Source: Symsagittifera roscoffensis
Lineage: Eukaryota > Xenacoelomorpha > Acoela > Convolutidae
Assembly (NCBI RefSeq): GCF_963678635.1
Contig: NC_087071.1
Span: 31,668,141-31,732,140 of the forward strand
Direction of reading: 5' to 3'
DNA: 64,000 nt
Part shown: in pieces, positions 41,277 through 53,500 of the stretch
How the letters are laid out: each line of letters opens with the position of its first letter
Position numbering within the stretch: the first letter of the stretch is position 1
Position numbers and translations under genes: made by a program
Notes under the pieces: model-generated
Told to the model about the DNA's origin: nothing
Seen by the model: only the letters and a program-made list of their open reading frames with translations
Databases searched by the model: none

Positions 41277-44200
41277 AGCAAATCTAACATCATATCTACA
41301 CTCAGAAACCTGTAAACTAGAACCTACGAGTTCGTAGAACAGAATTCATAGAAGAACCTGGTCATGCGCACAACATACCGGACCCTCACATTGAAAAAAT
41401 TCTCAGGTCTAAAATCAACAATTAAGCACTCAATTTGGAAATACGAGAAAAAACCCAACAACAACAACAACCAAGACCTTCTAAAACAAAAACTCTGTAA
41501 GATTCGAACTCCATCAATTGAGAAATCACACTAATCAATCACCACCAAACCAGCCCCCACCAACCACATCCCAAGAAAGTCCAATAACACCCACAACTAC
41601 AAACAATCCTCAAACATCAACACGCATTTCTTTTCAAGACAATCCATACACCTTTGAAGAAAGACACCCACTCTTATCAGAACAACTAGAACCAGTTCAT
41701 CGACAAGCATCTCTAAGTGAATCAACATATAACTTATACCCCACCCTGCAACAGGACCTTAGCAAAAAAGCAAAAATTCTCAAGTCTGAAATCAACAATT
41801 AAGCACTCAATATGATTTTACGAGAAAAAAAACCCAATAACAACATATCTACACTCAGAAACCTGTAAGCTGATACTTTCTTTATTAGTTATCAATTTTT
41901 TTTTCAATTTTTTTTTTTTTTCAATCAATTTTTTTTGCAAGTTTTGTGGACCTCTAACGAAATTTTTTCTTTTTTGAAATTTTTGCTTCTTAAACGTTCA
42001 AACGATGGAACGTTGCTATATTGACAACATATCAAAAATTTATAAGTTTTGATTGAGTAGTTTTTGAGTTATAGGTCTTCAAAATTTGACAAAAAGTTGA
42101 CAATTTTCGAAAACTGTTTATTTTGCTACAAATTTGAGGACCTGTAACTTTTTTTCTAATAATTGAATTTTGCTGAAATTATGTCAAAATAGAGACATTA
42201 GTATGTATAAGAGTTGATATCAAAATCTTTTTGATATCTCAGAAGGTCTTTGAGTTAGAGGTCCTCAAAATTTGCAAAAAAAAAATCAGAAAAAATTGAA
42301 AACTGATTTTGTTGCAAGTTTGATGACCTCTAACTTCTTTTCTAATTTTTGAATTGTGCTGAAAATTCGTCACTGCTCAAAACTGAGGTTGGGTAAGATT
42401 TGACACAAAAATCATTGAGATATCTTTTTTTTTCAATGAGTTAGACGTCCTCAAAAATTGCCAAAAAAACGATTTTTTCGATTTTCAGCAATTTTTGAAA
42501 ATGAATTTTGGCTCGAAAAATTCTATTCAGCTGTTTTCCTTATAACCACGTCTAGTACTACATTGTGAAAACACGCTCACAAATTTTTGTGTCATTTGAA
42601 AGAATTTTCGATGAGTTATCAAGCTTCAAAAAAGCTAAAAAAAAATCGAAAAAATCGATTTTGGTGCAAGTTTGAGGACCTCTAACTTTTTTTAAAACTT
42701 TTGGTTTCCATTGAAACTTCGTCACACTGTTGACCCGGCTATGTTCAACATTTGATATCAAAATTGTTGAGATATCTCAAATATTTGTTGAGTTAGAGGT
42801 CCTCAAAAATTGCAAAAAAAATCGAGTTTTCGAATTCTGACCAATTTTTGGAAGCAATTTTTAGATCAGATATTACTATTCAGCTTTTGTTCTTATATTT
42901 GAACGTTGTCGAATAATTGGACAACATGGACAGCAATTTTGGTGTTGTTTGAAGCAAAACTCAATGAGTTATGATGCTTCAAACTTGTAAAAAAACGCGA
43001 TTTTGAAAAATCGCGATTTTTTTTAAAAACAAAAAAAAAACTTAGCGCTACCCCCCGGAACGTACCGAAACCCTTTTAGATAACTAGAACACATCTTAGG
43101 CTACGCAGCGGTAAAGACTAGAGCTTAATTGGATAATTTTTCGCTAAGTAATTCAATTTTCCATTTTTGCCTAATAATTCGGCACGGTGAACAGTAGGCC
43201 TAATGACCTCAAAAATTTTTAATCTGATTCAAAATGTGATTTATGGGGAAAGTGAAACTTGCTTGATATATATACCCCACAGCTCAACCGGAACGGGTAC
43301 GCTAGTAAAATTTAAAAATTTCACTTTTTGAGGGCCAAATTTGATCATCAGAAAATCACTAAAATCAGTTTTTTGACATGAAGACGTTATTTTTTTGCCT
43401 AAAGTGACAAGACTTGATAACAAGTCTCAGTCTTGTCCTAAGCGTTTAAAGAGTTTTTGGGTCAAAAATTTTGTTTTTTCGCTGAGATTTTGGGTAAGGA
43501 AAGTACCAAATTTTGAAAAAACGCTGTTTCAGACACAAAATGGGCTGATAACTTTTTTTGTGATATAGGTTTTGGCTAAAAAAAACAATTCAAATAGTAG
43601 CAAATAGCATAGGCCTCACAAGGAAAAAAACTAGAAGATTTAAAAACTCTTAAAAATTGAAAAAAATTCAAATAACTGGAGTAAAAAATCAGCCAAAATT
43701 GAGGCTATTATATAAGCATTTGAAAAAATTTAAAATCTCTTTTTCGACGTGAAGACGAAAATTCAAAGAAAAGTTAATGTTGAATCAAAGTTGATCCTAC
43801 TTAAGATCAAGCTTCTGGAAGAAAAATTTTGTCAAATTTCGTTTGGGTTGTTGAGATCTGTCTCCCTGTAGTTGCACTTTTTTGAAAAAACGCAGTTTTT
43901 TACCTGTTTTTCCTCTATAACTTTTTTTTCATTCGCTAAATTTCCCTAACTTTTTCTTTAAAAAATCAGGCTTGATGTGTTATGTTTAGAAAACATCATT
44001 TAGTTCTCTGAAAAAGACTAAAATAATCTAAAAGTTTCCATTTAAAAAAAAATTACCCATTTTTTTGCTCAATTTTTTCACCCTCTGATTGCGATAAAAA
44101 CTAATTTTTCGGTATGAAAATGAGCTTTTATCGAAAAGTTATTGAAGAATCAACTCTAGTCCTACTTACGAGTCACCTTTTAAAAACAAAATTAGATCAA

Positions 44201-44437
44201 ATTTCGAATGCGTTGTTGAGATCTGGCTTCCTGTAGTTGCACTTTTTTGAAAAAACGCAGTTTTTTACCTGTTTTTCCTCTATAACTTTTTTTTCATTCG
44301 CTAAATTTCCCTAACTTTTTCTTTAAAAAATCAGGCTTGATGTGTTATGTTTAGAAAACATCATTTAGTTCTCTGAAAAAGACTAAAATAATCTAAAATT
44401 TTCCATTAAAAAAAATTACCCATTTTTTTGCTCAATT
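41277..44437. repeat. Conserved upstream block of copy B
   Basis: Same order as the block at 26271-29023, with the CGCGATTTT hairpin at 42996-43015 and two ~365-bp subrepeats (near 43868 and 44231). In addition it holds the Pro/Thr/Gln-rich plus-strand frame at 41518-41802. The conserved AAAATTCTCA...ACGAG segment occurs twice (near 41396 and 41776). Confidence 0.75.
41518..41802 (+). other. Pro/Thr/Gln-rich open frame without ATG, copy B
   Basis: 94 codons open on the plus strand, opposite in direction to the SET gene. The only start is TTG. It shares most residues with the frames at 54230-54544 and 60092-60406 but diverges at the end through an indel. Contains Glu-Glu-Arg-His-Pro-Leu-Leu, an acidic di-leucine-like motif. 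It may be an exon, a relic, or chance open frame in low-complexity DNA. Confidence 0.3.
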
Positions 44438-44530
44438 TATTCTATGAAATCTTAGGTAACAATTAAATTTGAAAAAAAAAGATATAAATAATACATAATT
44501 AAATGAATTACTCGAGTTGGATTTTTTTTT

Positions 44531-44600
44531 GGTGCCTCTCAGTTCACCCTGTTTTTGTACAGGGCTATCCAGGACCGCCAACGGGGAGGCGGGCACCATC
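44531..44600 (+). ncRNA. Putative three-way-junction RNA, copy 1
   Basis: An outer stem GGTGC(C)/(G)GCACC encloses two hairpins, CCCTG/CAGGG (44547-44551 with 44560-44564) and CCGCC/GGCGG (44575-44579 with 44588-44592). A second copy at 50275-50350 keeps the fold with compensatory changes. Strand is assumed. Transcription is not shown. Confidence 0.45.
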
Positions 44601-44649
44601 GGTCCCAAAAACTTTTTTTGGCTTTTTTTTTCTTTTTTTCTTTTTTTGT

Positions 44650-44711
44650 GAGAAAGCTTTCTCTTTTTTGGAACTTGAAGTTCTCATCTTTTTTTTTTGA
44701 AGCCAAGGCTT
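44650..44711. other. Three short palindromes in a T-rich tract
   Basis: GAGAAAGCTTTCTC (44650-44663), GAACTTGAAGTTC (44671-44683) and AAGCC-AA-GGCTT (44700-44711) follow each other, separated by T-runs. The same series, slightly decayed, follows the second structured-RNA copy at 50364-50440. Confidence 0.55.
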
Positions 44712-44739
44712 TCTCTTTTTTAGACATATAAATGTTAAA

Positions 44740-45200
44740 CTATCAACTGCAAAGGATGAATTGTAGTCAATTAAGCCCCTCCTAGCACAACTAAGGCTTA
44801 TGGAGTGTCACAAAGTCAAAAACAACTCACCCGATCACTCAACTAAGCCCCTCCTAGCACAACTAAGGCTTATGGAGGCACAAAGTCAAGTGATCAAAAT
44901 CAATATACGGCAACAACAACAATCAACTGCAAAGGATGAATTGTAGGCAACTAAGCCCCTCCTAGCACAACTAAGGCTTATGGAGTGTCACAAAGTCAAA
45001 AACAACTCACCCAATCACTCAACTACGCCCCTCCTAGCACAACTAAGGCTTATGGAGGCACAAAGTCAAGTGATCTAAATCAATATACGGCAACAAAACT
45101 GCAAAGGATGAATTGTAGGCAACTAAGCCCCTCCTAGCACAACTAAGGCTTATGGAGGCACAAAGTCAAAAACAACTCACCCGATTACTCAACTAAGCCC
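44740..45200. repeat. Short tandem array with AAGCC/GGCTT hairpins
   Basis: About six copies of a core starting AAGCCCCTCCTAGCACAACT and ending in GGCTTATGGAG alternate at ~70 and ~100-107 bp (starts near 44773, 44844, 44953, 45025, 45124, 45197). Each core is self-complementary at its ends (AAGCC/GGCTT). CACAAAGTCAA lies between cores. Confidence 0.75.
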
Positions 45201-45204
45201 CTCC

Positions 45205-45340
45205 TCACAACAGAAGGAACCCTCTCATTGAAAAAATTCTCATGTCAAACGTCAATAATTAACAACTCGTTTTGATTTTACGAGAGAAACTCAACAACAA
45301 CATATCTACACTCAGAAACCTTTGACTCAGAACCTACGTA
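45205..45340. repeat. Fragment of the conserved upstream block
   Basis: Matches the AAAATTCTCA...GATTTTACGAGA...CATATCTACACTCAGAAACC segment found upstream of copies A, B, C and D, with more substitutions. A fifth, old fragment of the repeat unit. Confidence 0.6.
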
Positions 45341-46169
45341 AATTTTTGCTTTTTTGGAACAACTTTTGCAAAATTACGAGCCTTCAAAATGGCTAAAAAC
45401 TCAGTAATAAAATTGCAGGTTTTAGAAATGCAGCTCATAATTTTGATTAGACATCAAACAGCACTCTGAAGTCTATTTAAACACAGCACATGTCTGTTGT
45501 TTTTTTTTTGTTAATCAGTGCTTACAATTGCGTTGAATACTTCAGATGAAGTTGAGGTCATATTGCGGGCTTAGTTTCTGATTTAAGTTCAGCAGTATAT
45601 TTGGCTATAAAGTGATAGTCGTTTTATAAATTGATTAGTTATGCAAATTTTTCTTTTGTTTCTAAATGAGAATAAGGAACTATGCAATTTAAATTCGTTT
45701 CAACTATTTCAATCACCACGCAAAGTTTAATTGACCGTCGAAAAAAAAAGTGACTGGATTGGTTAATAACTCACCCAGGGTTGATATGAGAAGTACTTAT
45801 TTATTATTTCAGAGAAATCTGCGCCCTTTGGCTTTGCTGCAAAATTTCTTGTTGGTTTTCAATTTACGTTCAGTTATCCAGTGCACAGAAGTAAGAACAA
45901 AAACTTTTGAACAAGTATTTGGCTTAGTAATTTTACAACCCGTAAATTCGGTGAGACGTTTTTTTTTGTTATACGCCTTCCAGATTGTAAAGGTTAGAGA
46001 CGTTAAAAATGTCTATATGCTTCTGATTTGCAGCAGTTTTTGACTGTTTGAACTCAAATAAAAAATAGTGATTTTAAGTTAATTTAAGCCTTAAAATGAT
46101 CAAATACAGGCGGCGTATAATAAAAAAGACCCCGTTGCCTTACCAGTAAAGGAACAGAAGAAACTGACT
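45341..46169. repeat. Duplicated 5' flank of the myosin light chain locus
   Basis: From about 45489 it matches 19285-19935 with scattered differences and a ~25-bp insertion near 45775. The first ~150 bases are unmatched AT-rich DNA. Confidence 0.7.
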
Positions 46170-47905
46170 ATGCCTTCCAAGATGGCTTCGTTAGGAGATG
46201 ACCAGATGGCAGACTTCCGAGACTCGTTTCATTTATTCGACAGACTAGGAGATGGGAGAGTAGAGGCGTAAAGTGTGGGCCCGTTAGCCAAGGGCACTGG
46301 GTTTGAACCCGACAGAGTATGACGTGGATCGGGTGTCTGGATTCAGACAGGACCCAACAAGACGGATTACGTTTGAGCAGTTTGTGCCCATGTATATGGC
46401 TCTGCGGGACAAAAGTTAATTTATTTACTTGGATGGGCGATTTAATTTGTTTAATCGGGTTTCGAGTTTTTGGATAGAAAATTATTTGCTGTCTTGATTT
46501 TTTTCATAACTTCATTTCTGTAACAAATATGTTTCAACCAATCATTACAAAAGTTAACATGTGCATGATTGGATCGTGTATTACCATGTCAAAATGAAAA
46601 CAGTGTTTTACTGAGGCATTTCATAAGCTGTTTTAGTATAGGAACTTCAACGGTTCCATTTCAACATTTACCTTTTTTTTTCGCAAAATCAGATACCGCA
46701 AAAGAACTTCAGATAGGGTCGAATGTTATACGAGGCCACGTTAAATCCCCATCAGGCGTGATTCAATGGTTGTAAGAAAGGTTTTGTATCGAGAAAAACA
46801 GATTTGAAAGTTTTGCTTTTTAATTCAATTTAGAGCAATTGAAGCGAGCGATTAGATCGAAAATCTTTTAATTAAGTTACAATGAACTTAGTTTCAGTTC
46901 TTGAGCCAAGAATTCAAAATTAATTGAAAACTGAAGCAGAAGAAAACTTCGAGAAATAATTTGTCTTCTGTTTTCTTTTTGTTATTACATAACGCTGGTT
47001 ATTTTACGAAATCGTTTTTAACTCGCGTAAATTAGTCATAGGTGATTCGCCGAATGGTTTCACCTGTCTGCCAAAATGTTGGTGGTTCTAGGGCAACTAT
47101 CATCTGTGTTCTTGGTTTGATACTGAAGCAACCTTTCTCAGCAAAAAAAATGAATGTCTTTTACTCAGAGCCAATTCTGTTTTCCTCTTAGTTTAAAATG
47201 TTGTTACGATGCAAGATATCAGGGGCGGATTTAGAGGGGGATGCTTTTTTCAGGATTTCGACCCCCTGCCGACCCAAAGGGTCCCCCCTTTGGTACTTTT
47301 TAGGAAATCAATTTTTGGTCGACCGACCCTAAATTTTTTCTTAAGGCGCCTTGGGCGCCAATATATACTAATTTTGAGGGAGAGCGCGCGCCAAAAAAAA
47401 AGCATTTTATTGTCAAAATTTTCCTAAAAGTGCCCAAAAAGGGCCGAAACAGCCTCTTTTTAAGTGCTTTAGGAGAGCTCGGAAAATCAATTTGGTCGAT
47501 CTAAAAAGGTCGTAAAAATTTTCAAAATTTTTTTGAAAATCCGCCCCCCCCCCCCCTCGAGAAAATCCTAGATCCGCCCCCTGCAAGATATGATGAATAA
47601 ATGTGTTCACAATTGTTAAGTTGTTCACCATACAACCATACAAAACTTTGTTAGATTATCTCAACTTAAAAATTGAATTTCAAATGTGTAGGGAGGGGGT
47701 GGGGGGAGTGATTGTTCGGAAAAGAGTCGAAAATGTGAATGAATTTAGGTGTCTCGAGTAGCGCCGCCACTGACTTCCACGAGGGCTTCAAAGTGTTCGA
47801 CAAGGATGGCAACGGACGTATCTCCAGCATAGAACTGAAACACATCCTGACCAAGTTAGGAGAGCGATTGAGTGAGGAGGAGGCTGAGAGTATCCTCGGG
47901 TCACT
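46170..47905 (+). pseudogene. Myosin light chain pseudogene, copy 2
   Basis: Duplicate of 19936-21718. Exon 1 begins with ATG at 46170-46172 but has AAA changed to TAA at 46269-46271 and an extra A near 46290. Exon 2 starts at 47749 and is cut at 47905, where ~180 bp including the last ~19 codons and the stop are deleted, joining the 3' flank. The intron retains the MITE. No functional light chain can be made. Confidence 0.9.
47220..47583. mobile_element. hAT-type MITE, copy in pseudogene 2
   Basis: Same element, same site and same CAAGATAT target duplication (47212-47219, 47584-47591) as at 21037. It therefore inserted before the locus was duplicated. Its left end reads CAGGGGCGGATTTAG, nearer to the expected TIR than the first copy. 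Confidence 0.85.
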
Positions 47906-48531
47906 AGCGGAAATTTGAACGAAAATTAAGATTAATTACGACTCCCCCACCTTTCGATTTTTATATTTTCATTATGTATTGCGTGTTATTACTAGCTAAA
48001 TGGTTGATATTGCGATGTAGAGTATCAACAAATTTCTTCACAGTTGTTACTTTGTTAAACACACGAAGTTTCAGGTGTGATTCAATGGTTGTAAGAAAGG
48101 TTTTGTATCGAGAAAAACAGATTTGAAAGTTTTGCTTTTTAATTCAATTTAGAGCAATTGAAGCGAGCGATTAGATCGAAAATCTTTTAATTAAGTTACA
48201 ATGAACTTAGTTTCAGTTCTTGAGCCAAGAATTCAAAATTAATTGAAAACTGAAGCAGAAGAAAACTTCGAGAAATAATTTGTTTTCTTTTTGTTATTAC
48301 ATAACGCTGGTTATTTTACGAAATCGTTTTTAACTCGCGTAAATTAGTCATAGGTGATTCGCCGAATGGTTTCACCTGTCTGCCAAAATGTTGGTGGTTC
48401 TAGGGCAACTATCATCTGTGTTCTTGGTTTGATACTGAAGCAACCTTTCTCAGCAAAAAAAATGAATGTCTTTTACTCAGAGCCAATTCTGTTTTCCTCT
48501 TAGTTTAAAATGTTGTTACGATGCAAGATAT

Positions 48532-48891
48532 CAGGGGCGGATTTAGAGGGGGATGCTTTTTTCAGGATTTCGACCCCCTGCCGACCCAAAGGGTCCCCCC
48601 TTTGGTACTTTTTAGGAAATCAATTTTTGGTCGACCGACCCTAAATTTTTTCTTAAGGCGCCTTGGGCGCCAATATATACTAATTTTGAGGGAGAGCGCG
48701 CGCCAAAAAAAAAGCATTTTATTGTCAAAATTTTCCTAAAAGTGCCCAAAAAGGGCCGAAACAGCCTCTTTTTAAGTGCTTTAGGAGAGCTCGGAAAATC
48801 AATTTGGTCGATCTAAAAAGGTCGTAAAAATTTTCAAAATTTTTTTGAAAATCCGCCCCCCCCCTCGAGAAAATCCTAGATCCGCCCCCTG
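48532..48891. mobile_element. hAT-type MITE, copy in pseudogene 3
   Basis: Third copy, carried along by the tandem duplication; target duplication at 48524-48531 and 48892-48899. Confidence 0.85.
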
Positions 48892-49056
48892 CAAGATATG
48901 ATGAATAAATGTGTTCACAATTGTTAAGTTGTTCACCATACAACCATACAAAACTTTGTTAGATTATCTCAACTTAAAAATTGAATTTCAAATGTGTAGG
49001 GAGGGGGTGGGGGGAGTGATTGTTCGGAAAAGAGTCGAAAATGTGAATGAATTTAG

Positions 49057-49213
49057 GTGTCTCGAGTAGCGCCGCCACTGACTTCCACGAGGGCTTCAAA
49101 GTGTTCGACAAGGATGGCAACGGACGTATCTCCAGCATAGAACTGAAACACATCCTGACCAAGTTAGGAGAGCGATTGAGTGAGGAGGAGGCTGAGAGTA
49201 TCCTCGGGTCACT
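49057..49213 (+). pseudogene. Myosin light chain exon 2 fragment, copy 3
   Basis: Only the truncated second exon is present, identical in its end point to 47905. There is no first exon in this unit. Confidence 0.85.
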
Positions 49214-50274
49214 AGCGGAAATTTGAACGAAAATTAAGATTAATTACGACTCCCCCACCTTTCGATTTTTATATTTTCATTATGTATTGCGTGTTATTAC
49301 TAGCTAAATGGTTGATATTGCGATGTAGAGTATCAACAAATTTCTTCACAGTTGTTACTTTGTTAAACACACGAAGTTTCATAGCTACACGACAACATTA
49401 ATATTGTGTTTCAAAACTGAAATTCAAATGTGAGTGAAAATGCAACAGAGCCTTTACAAACAAAATCAAATTGAACGCGGAGTTACCGAGTAGCGAATGC
49501 TTAGGTTGTTAGGGTTAGTGGCCTAGCCAGCACAATTTTTGAGTAGGGCCATTTTCAGAAATTGACTTGAGCCAAAAAATTTTCCTTCTCATTTTTGATC
49601 TCGGAAATTTATAGCATATTTTTCCTCTCATAAATTGATTCAGAAATTGAGTTTGAGTTTTGAGGTCGCGTTAGGGTTAGGGTTAGGGCTAGGGCCAGAT
49701 CAATTTTTGAGTAGGGAGGTTTTCAGAAATTGACTTGAGCCAGAATTTTTCCTTCTCATTTTTTGATCTCAGAATTTGATCGCAAATTTACCTTCTCAGA
49801 AATTGATTCAGAAATTGATCTTGGGGTTAAGACTTGGGTTTAGGGCTAAAAAAAGTTAGAGTTTTTACAAAAATTGATCAGGGTTGCAAAATGCTGGATA
49901 ATAGTCATTAATAGCTGAAAAAAGCCATAAAAACCAAAATTAGGGGTTAGTCAACAAAAATAGGTGGTAAAGCCTAAATTAGGTGGAGAATTGTCGGTAA
50001 AGGCCACCAGACACTAGAAAGTTTCGGTTAAGACGAAAAACAACGAAATTGATATAAATTTGGGTAAAAATAACAAAAAATTACAAAAATAAAAAAAAAA
50101 ACAAATTCTCAGGAAAAGTTAACGAGAAATTTTCCTCTAGGCGTTGGCTCATTCGAAACCTCTTTTCAAGCTTTTTGTACTCACTATACAATAGTAAGAC
50201 ACGCAATTAAAAAAAATCAGAAAAAAACGTCTAGAACAGAAAACCTCTATCCAAATTCTTTATAGCTAAACTCA
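49214..50274. other. 3' flank with TTAGGG tracts and a ~175-bp duplication
   Basis: Matches 21897-22365 up to the TTAGGG tract near 49670. After that tract the preceding ~175 bp (landmark AATTTTTGAGTAGGG at 49535 and 49707) is repeated in diverged form. From 49.85 kb the sequence is AT-rich with no supported gene. Confidence 0.6.
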
Positions 50275-50350
50275 AGTGTCTCTCAGTTCATCCCTTTCGT
50301 TTGGGAGTATATCCAGGATCGCCGACGAGGAGGCGGACACTATCGATCCC
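50275..50350 (+). ncRNA. Putative three-way-junction RNA, copy 2
   Basis: Outer stem AGTGTC/GACACT (50275-50280, 50336-50341), inner TCCC/GGGA (50291-50294, 50303-50306) and TCGCC/GGCGG (50319-50323, 50332-50336). Relative to copy 1 two outer pairs change from G-C or C-G to A-T or T-A on both sides, and one inner pair becomes U-G. Unpaired words CTCAGTTCA and ATCCAGGA are kept. Confidence 0.45.
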
Positions 50351-50596
50351 AAATTTTTTTTTGAGAAAGCTTTCTTTTTTTGGAACTTGAAGTTCTCATT
50401 TTTCTTTTTTTTTTCTTTTTTTGAAGCCTTAGCTTTCTCCTTTTTCACTATATAAAATGTAAACAGTGAGTTGGAAATTTTGGTTTGATTCCAGTACAGA
50501 AAATCAATTCACTACCTTTTTTCAGGTGATGTCCTAGGTTCGAATCTGATTATAAAAATTACAGCAACAAATACAAAAATGCAAAAAACATAGTTT

Positions 50597-53500
50597 TTAT
50601 AGTTTGTTCAGGCTGGGTTGACCGATCAAATCTAATTTTGAAGAGGATTGAATCCCCTGTAGATACTCCTTCCTCAATTTTGTAATCTGTTTGAAGATAG
50701 ATTTGGCGGCGTCTAAGTTTAGCGGCATAGCTTTCGATCGATAGAGCGCCGAAAAGTTTGAGATTCCTTGAACGAACAGTATATACAAATTGGCCAGTTC
50801 TTGGCAATCCTCCGGTCGCAAAACATATTTTTGGCGACCCTTCCTTTGATATTGGTTTTGAATCATGGTTGCAATCGCCTTAGGGTCTAGAGAAGCGCTG
50901 TTAACAATCGTGGTTCCGGTACTGCTCTTCAGAAATGTTACCGGATTTGCTTTCGGAAAAATGCTTACTCTCCTAACACTCTTTTCCTCCTCGCCATCGC
51001 TGTTGTCTGTCTGCTGCGAGTCATCAGATTCGCTCTCATTCTCGCTATTTCCTTCTTTTTCTCCGTCACTTTCTTGAGTTTCATCTTCGTCCTCAGTTTC
51101 GTACACAAGCTCCTCACTTTCGTTTTCGTCTGTATTCGTGTTATCTTGTTGTGCGACATTAATGTCGATGTCAACTCTGTCATCTTGTTGTTCAGTAATG
51201 CTTTCTAGGGTAAGCACATTATCGCTCAAACTTCCTTGGCAGTACACAAGATCCGTATAGTGGCTGGTGAGCGCAGCGTTCCTTTTCTTGCTGGTCGACA
51301 CTTCGTAATAATTGAAGGCTGTGGCTTCTGTATGCCCGGTATGTTGGTTAAGTGCTTCGCGATGGAGAGTGGTAGGGATATTTTTTTTCCAAATGGAAGC
51401 CGTTAGTTTCCTGAGCAGGGTAGTTTTGAATTTCAAGTGAGGGAGTCCATGCTGTTTAGGTAAACTACGTGACCAGTTTTTGCCATAGTTCTTCTGATCA
51501 TGGGAGTCAAATTTCTCATGAACTTTCGTGGGAGCAAATAAGTATGTGTGCTCTACTCCTAGCTTGGTTCGCAGTAGAGCAAACTCATCGATCAGTTGCA
51601 TTTCCTTATCTGTGATTACTTGAATTTTTACTCCCTCGCTGTAAAAATTTTTAGGTGTCCGTTCCAGAATTTTCTGCATTTGCTGAATGCGCTTCCGCTC
51701 TCCTGGTCCCTTTCTCATCTCGTGTAACTCTTTTGGAGCCAGTTCGATTGCACACAGTTTCAGGTTTTCATCATCATGTCTATTTTCCAGGAATTCTGTT
51801 CTGAATAGACTAATCGTTCCACATCTGGAAGAGTTCCTGAAAAATATTAGTGCCATCAGGTTGTACGTCAAGGTCCTGAACTCATCAGGTCGAATTCCCT
51901 GGAGGTTTTCCTGGAACTTTTTTTCCGAGTACTCCATAATGCGCTTTCTGAGGACGTCAATTTCTTTGGGGTTTGGCAGTGAGTTTGCCGCAGTGGTCTT
52001 CAATAATTGCTTACGGGTTCTTCCTGCCCGACTTTCATTCTTCCGCAGCAATTTTATCTGGCCTTTGAATGCTGAGATGTCAACTTTTTGTTGAAAAGAA
52101 CCAATTTCAATCTTCAAAAAAGTGTCGATGAAGATATCCAACTCATTCAACATGTTCAGAATTGATTTTGATGCGGAAACTTTTGGGTACATCTGTATCC
52201 AATCGGAAAGCTTACGGGGCTCCGTCATCCCTTTAGTGACTATAACCATTTTTCTCAACTTCTCCATTTTTCCTTTAATATTGGATCTGTTGTTGTTCGA
52301 GTTGCGTCCTCGGGCTATCTCCTTCTCCTTCATTGCCTGGTATTTATTCAAAATGAATTTGAAATTGAAGGTTCTTTTTGTCAGGAACCGTTCGTCCGCT
52401 TCTTCTTTGTTGGAGACGACCTGCCGAAGTATTTTTTGTGGCAATTGCCAGACACTTGTGATGACCATCCAATTAGGTTGATGGGGTTGCTGATAAGACC
52501 CGTCTGAATGTTTCATTTTGTGTCTGAACTTCTGGTCAAACATACGGATGCACTCTGTACAAAAATATTTCTTTGAGTTTTCCTTGTGTGTCATCAGGTG
52601 GCATCTTTGAATCACTGTCAGGATTTTCTTGTCTTTGACTTGATGGACTTTTTCGAAGTGCCTCCTGAGACTTTCAAGCCAACCAAAAGCGTCCCCGCAG
52701 AACTCACACTTGTATGGTTTACTGGAAGAAGGGGCAGGAGTAGTTTTTTTCATCTGTTTTTTCTGGATGAATCCTTGAACAGAACAATCGGTTTCAAGCT
52801 CGTCGGAATCTTCATCTTCCAATTCTTCGAATGAGTTTTTGTTGAGCCGTTTTAGAGGAGGTTCGTAGTCTTGATCCTCAGGAGAAATGTGCTCTGAGGG
52901 ACTACTGCACAAAATTTTAGAATGGCTGACGTCCAAAGCTTCTGTTTCCTCGTCCATACGAAAAAATAGGTATGTTTCTCCGCATTTGAGTTGTTTACAA
53001 TAAGTAATCTCAATATGCTTTTTCATTGTTGGGAAATTTGTTCTGTTGCATATAGCACTACATTCTGTGCAATACAGAAAATAGTGCTTTCTTTTCCCGT
53101 TCACTATTTCAGCTTTCCCCTTGAAGGGCCTTGTCCCGCACTCTATTTGGTGCTCAATCATTTCATGTGCCTCTGTCATTGGAAAGTTGCAATGGAGGCA
53201 CAAAAAGAGGTCGTTCGGATAATTAGTTGGTGTATTTTTACCAACTAATTGCAAAGATGTAGTTGCTTGGGGTTTATATTTCGAGCAGCTCTTCTTCAGA
53301 GATGCCGTCGACGGGTAAACTGGTGGATTACTGACTTCTGGTGGTTGACGGACTCTCGCATGCGGCTTCTCAACTGTTTTTTGACCGCGTTTTTGCAGGG
53401 GGAAGTTAATCATAACAGGCTCGGGTTGAGCATCTGTATGGGTGCGTTCACTACCTTCATTTTGCGTCTCCTGATCATGTATCTGATCACTCGTGATGAT

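Larger units (their letters stand above)
37353..44437 (-). mobile_element. SET-finger-recombinase repeat unit, copy B
   Basis: Matches copy A from its left edge (same TCCTGCTGTAGGGG start directly after TTAGGG repeats) to near 44437. The 16-bp inverted repeat is at 37364-37379 and 37420-37435. The gene is on the minus strand (37940-41276). The right end lacks the 532-bp satellite and is followed by a putative structured RNA and a hairpin repeat array. Confidence 0.7.
46753..49382. repeat. 1.3-kb direct tandem duplication within the myosin pseudogene block
   Basis: The segment from ~46753 (TCAGGCGTGATTCAATGG) to ~48071 is repeated from ~48072 (TCAGGTGTGATTCAATGG) to ~49382. The junction shows a three-base TCA overlap, as in microhomology-mediated joining. 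Both units carry the exon 2 truncation. Confidence 0.85.

Noticed and set aside
44503-44727. Short frames on both strands across the T-rich hairpin region
   Set aside because: They are made of poly-Phe or poly-Lys from T/A runs, and the underlying DNA is better explained as a structured repeat.
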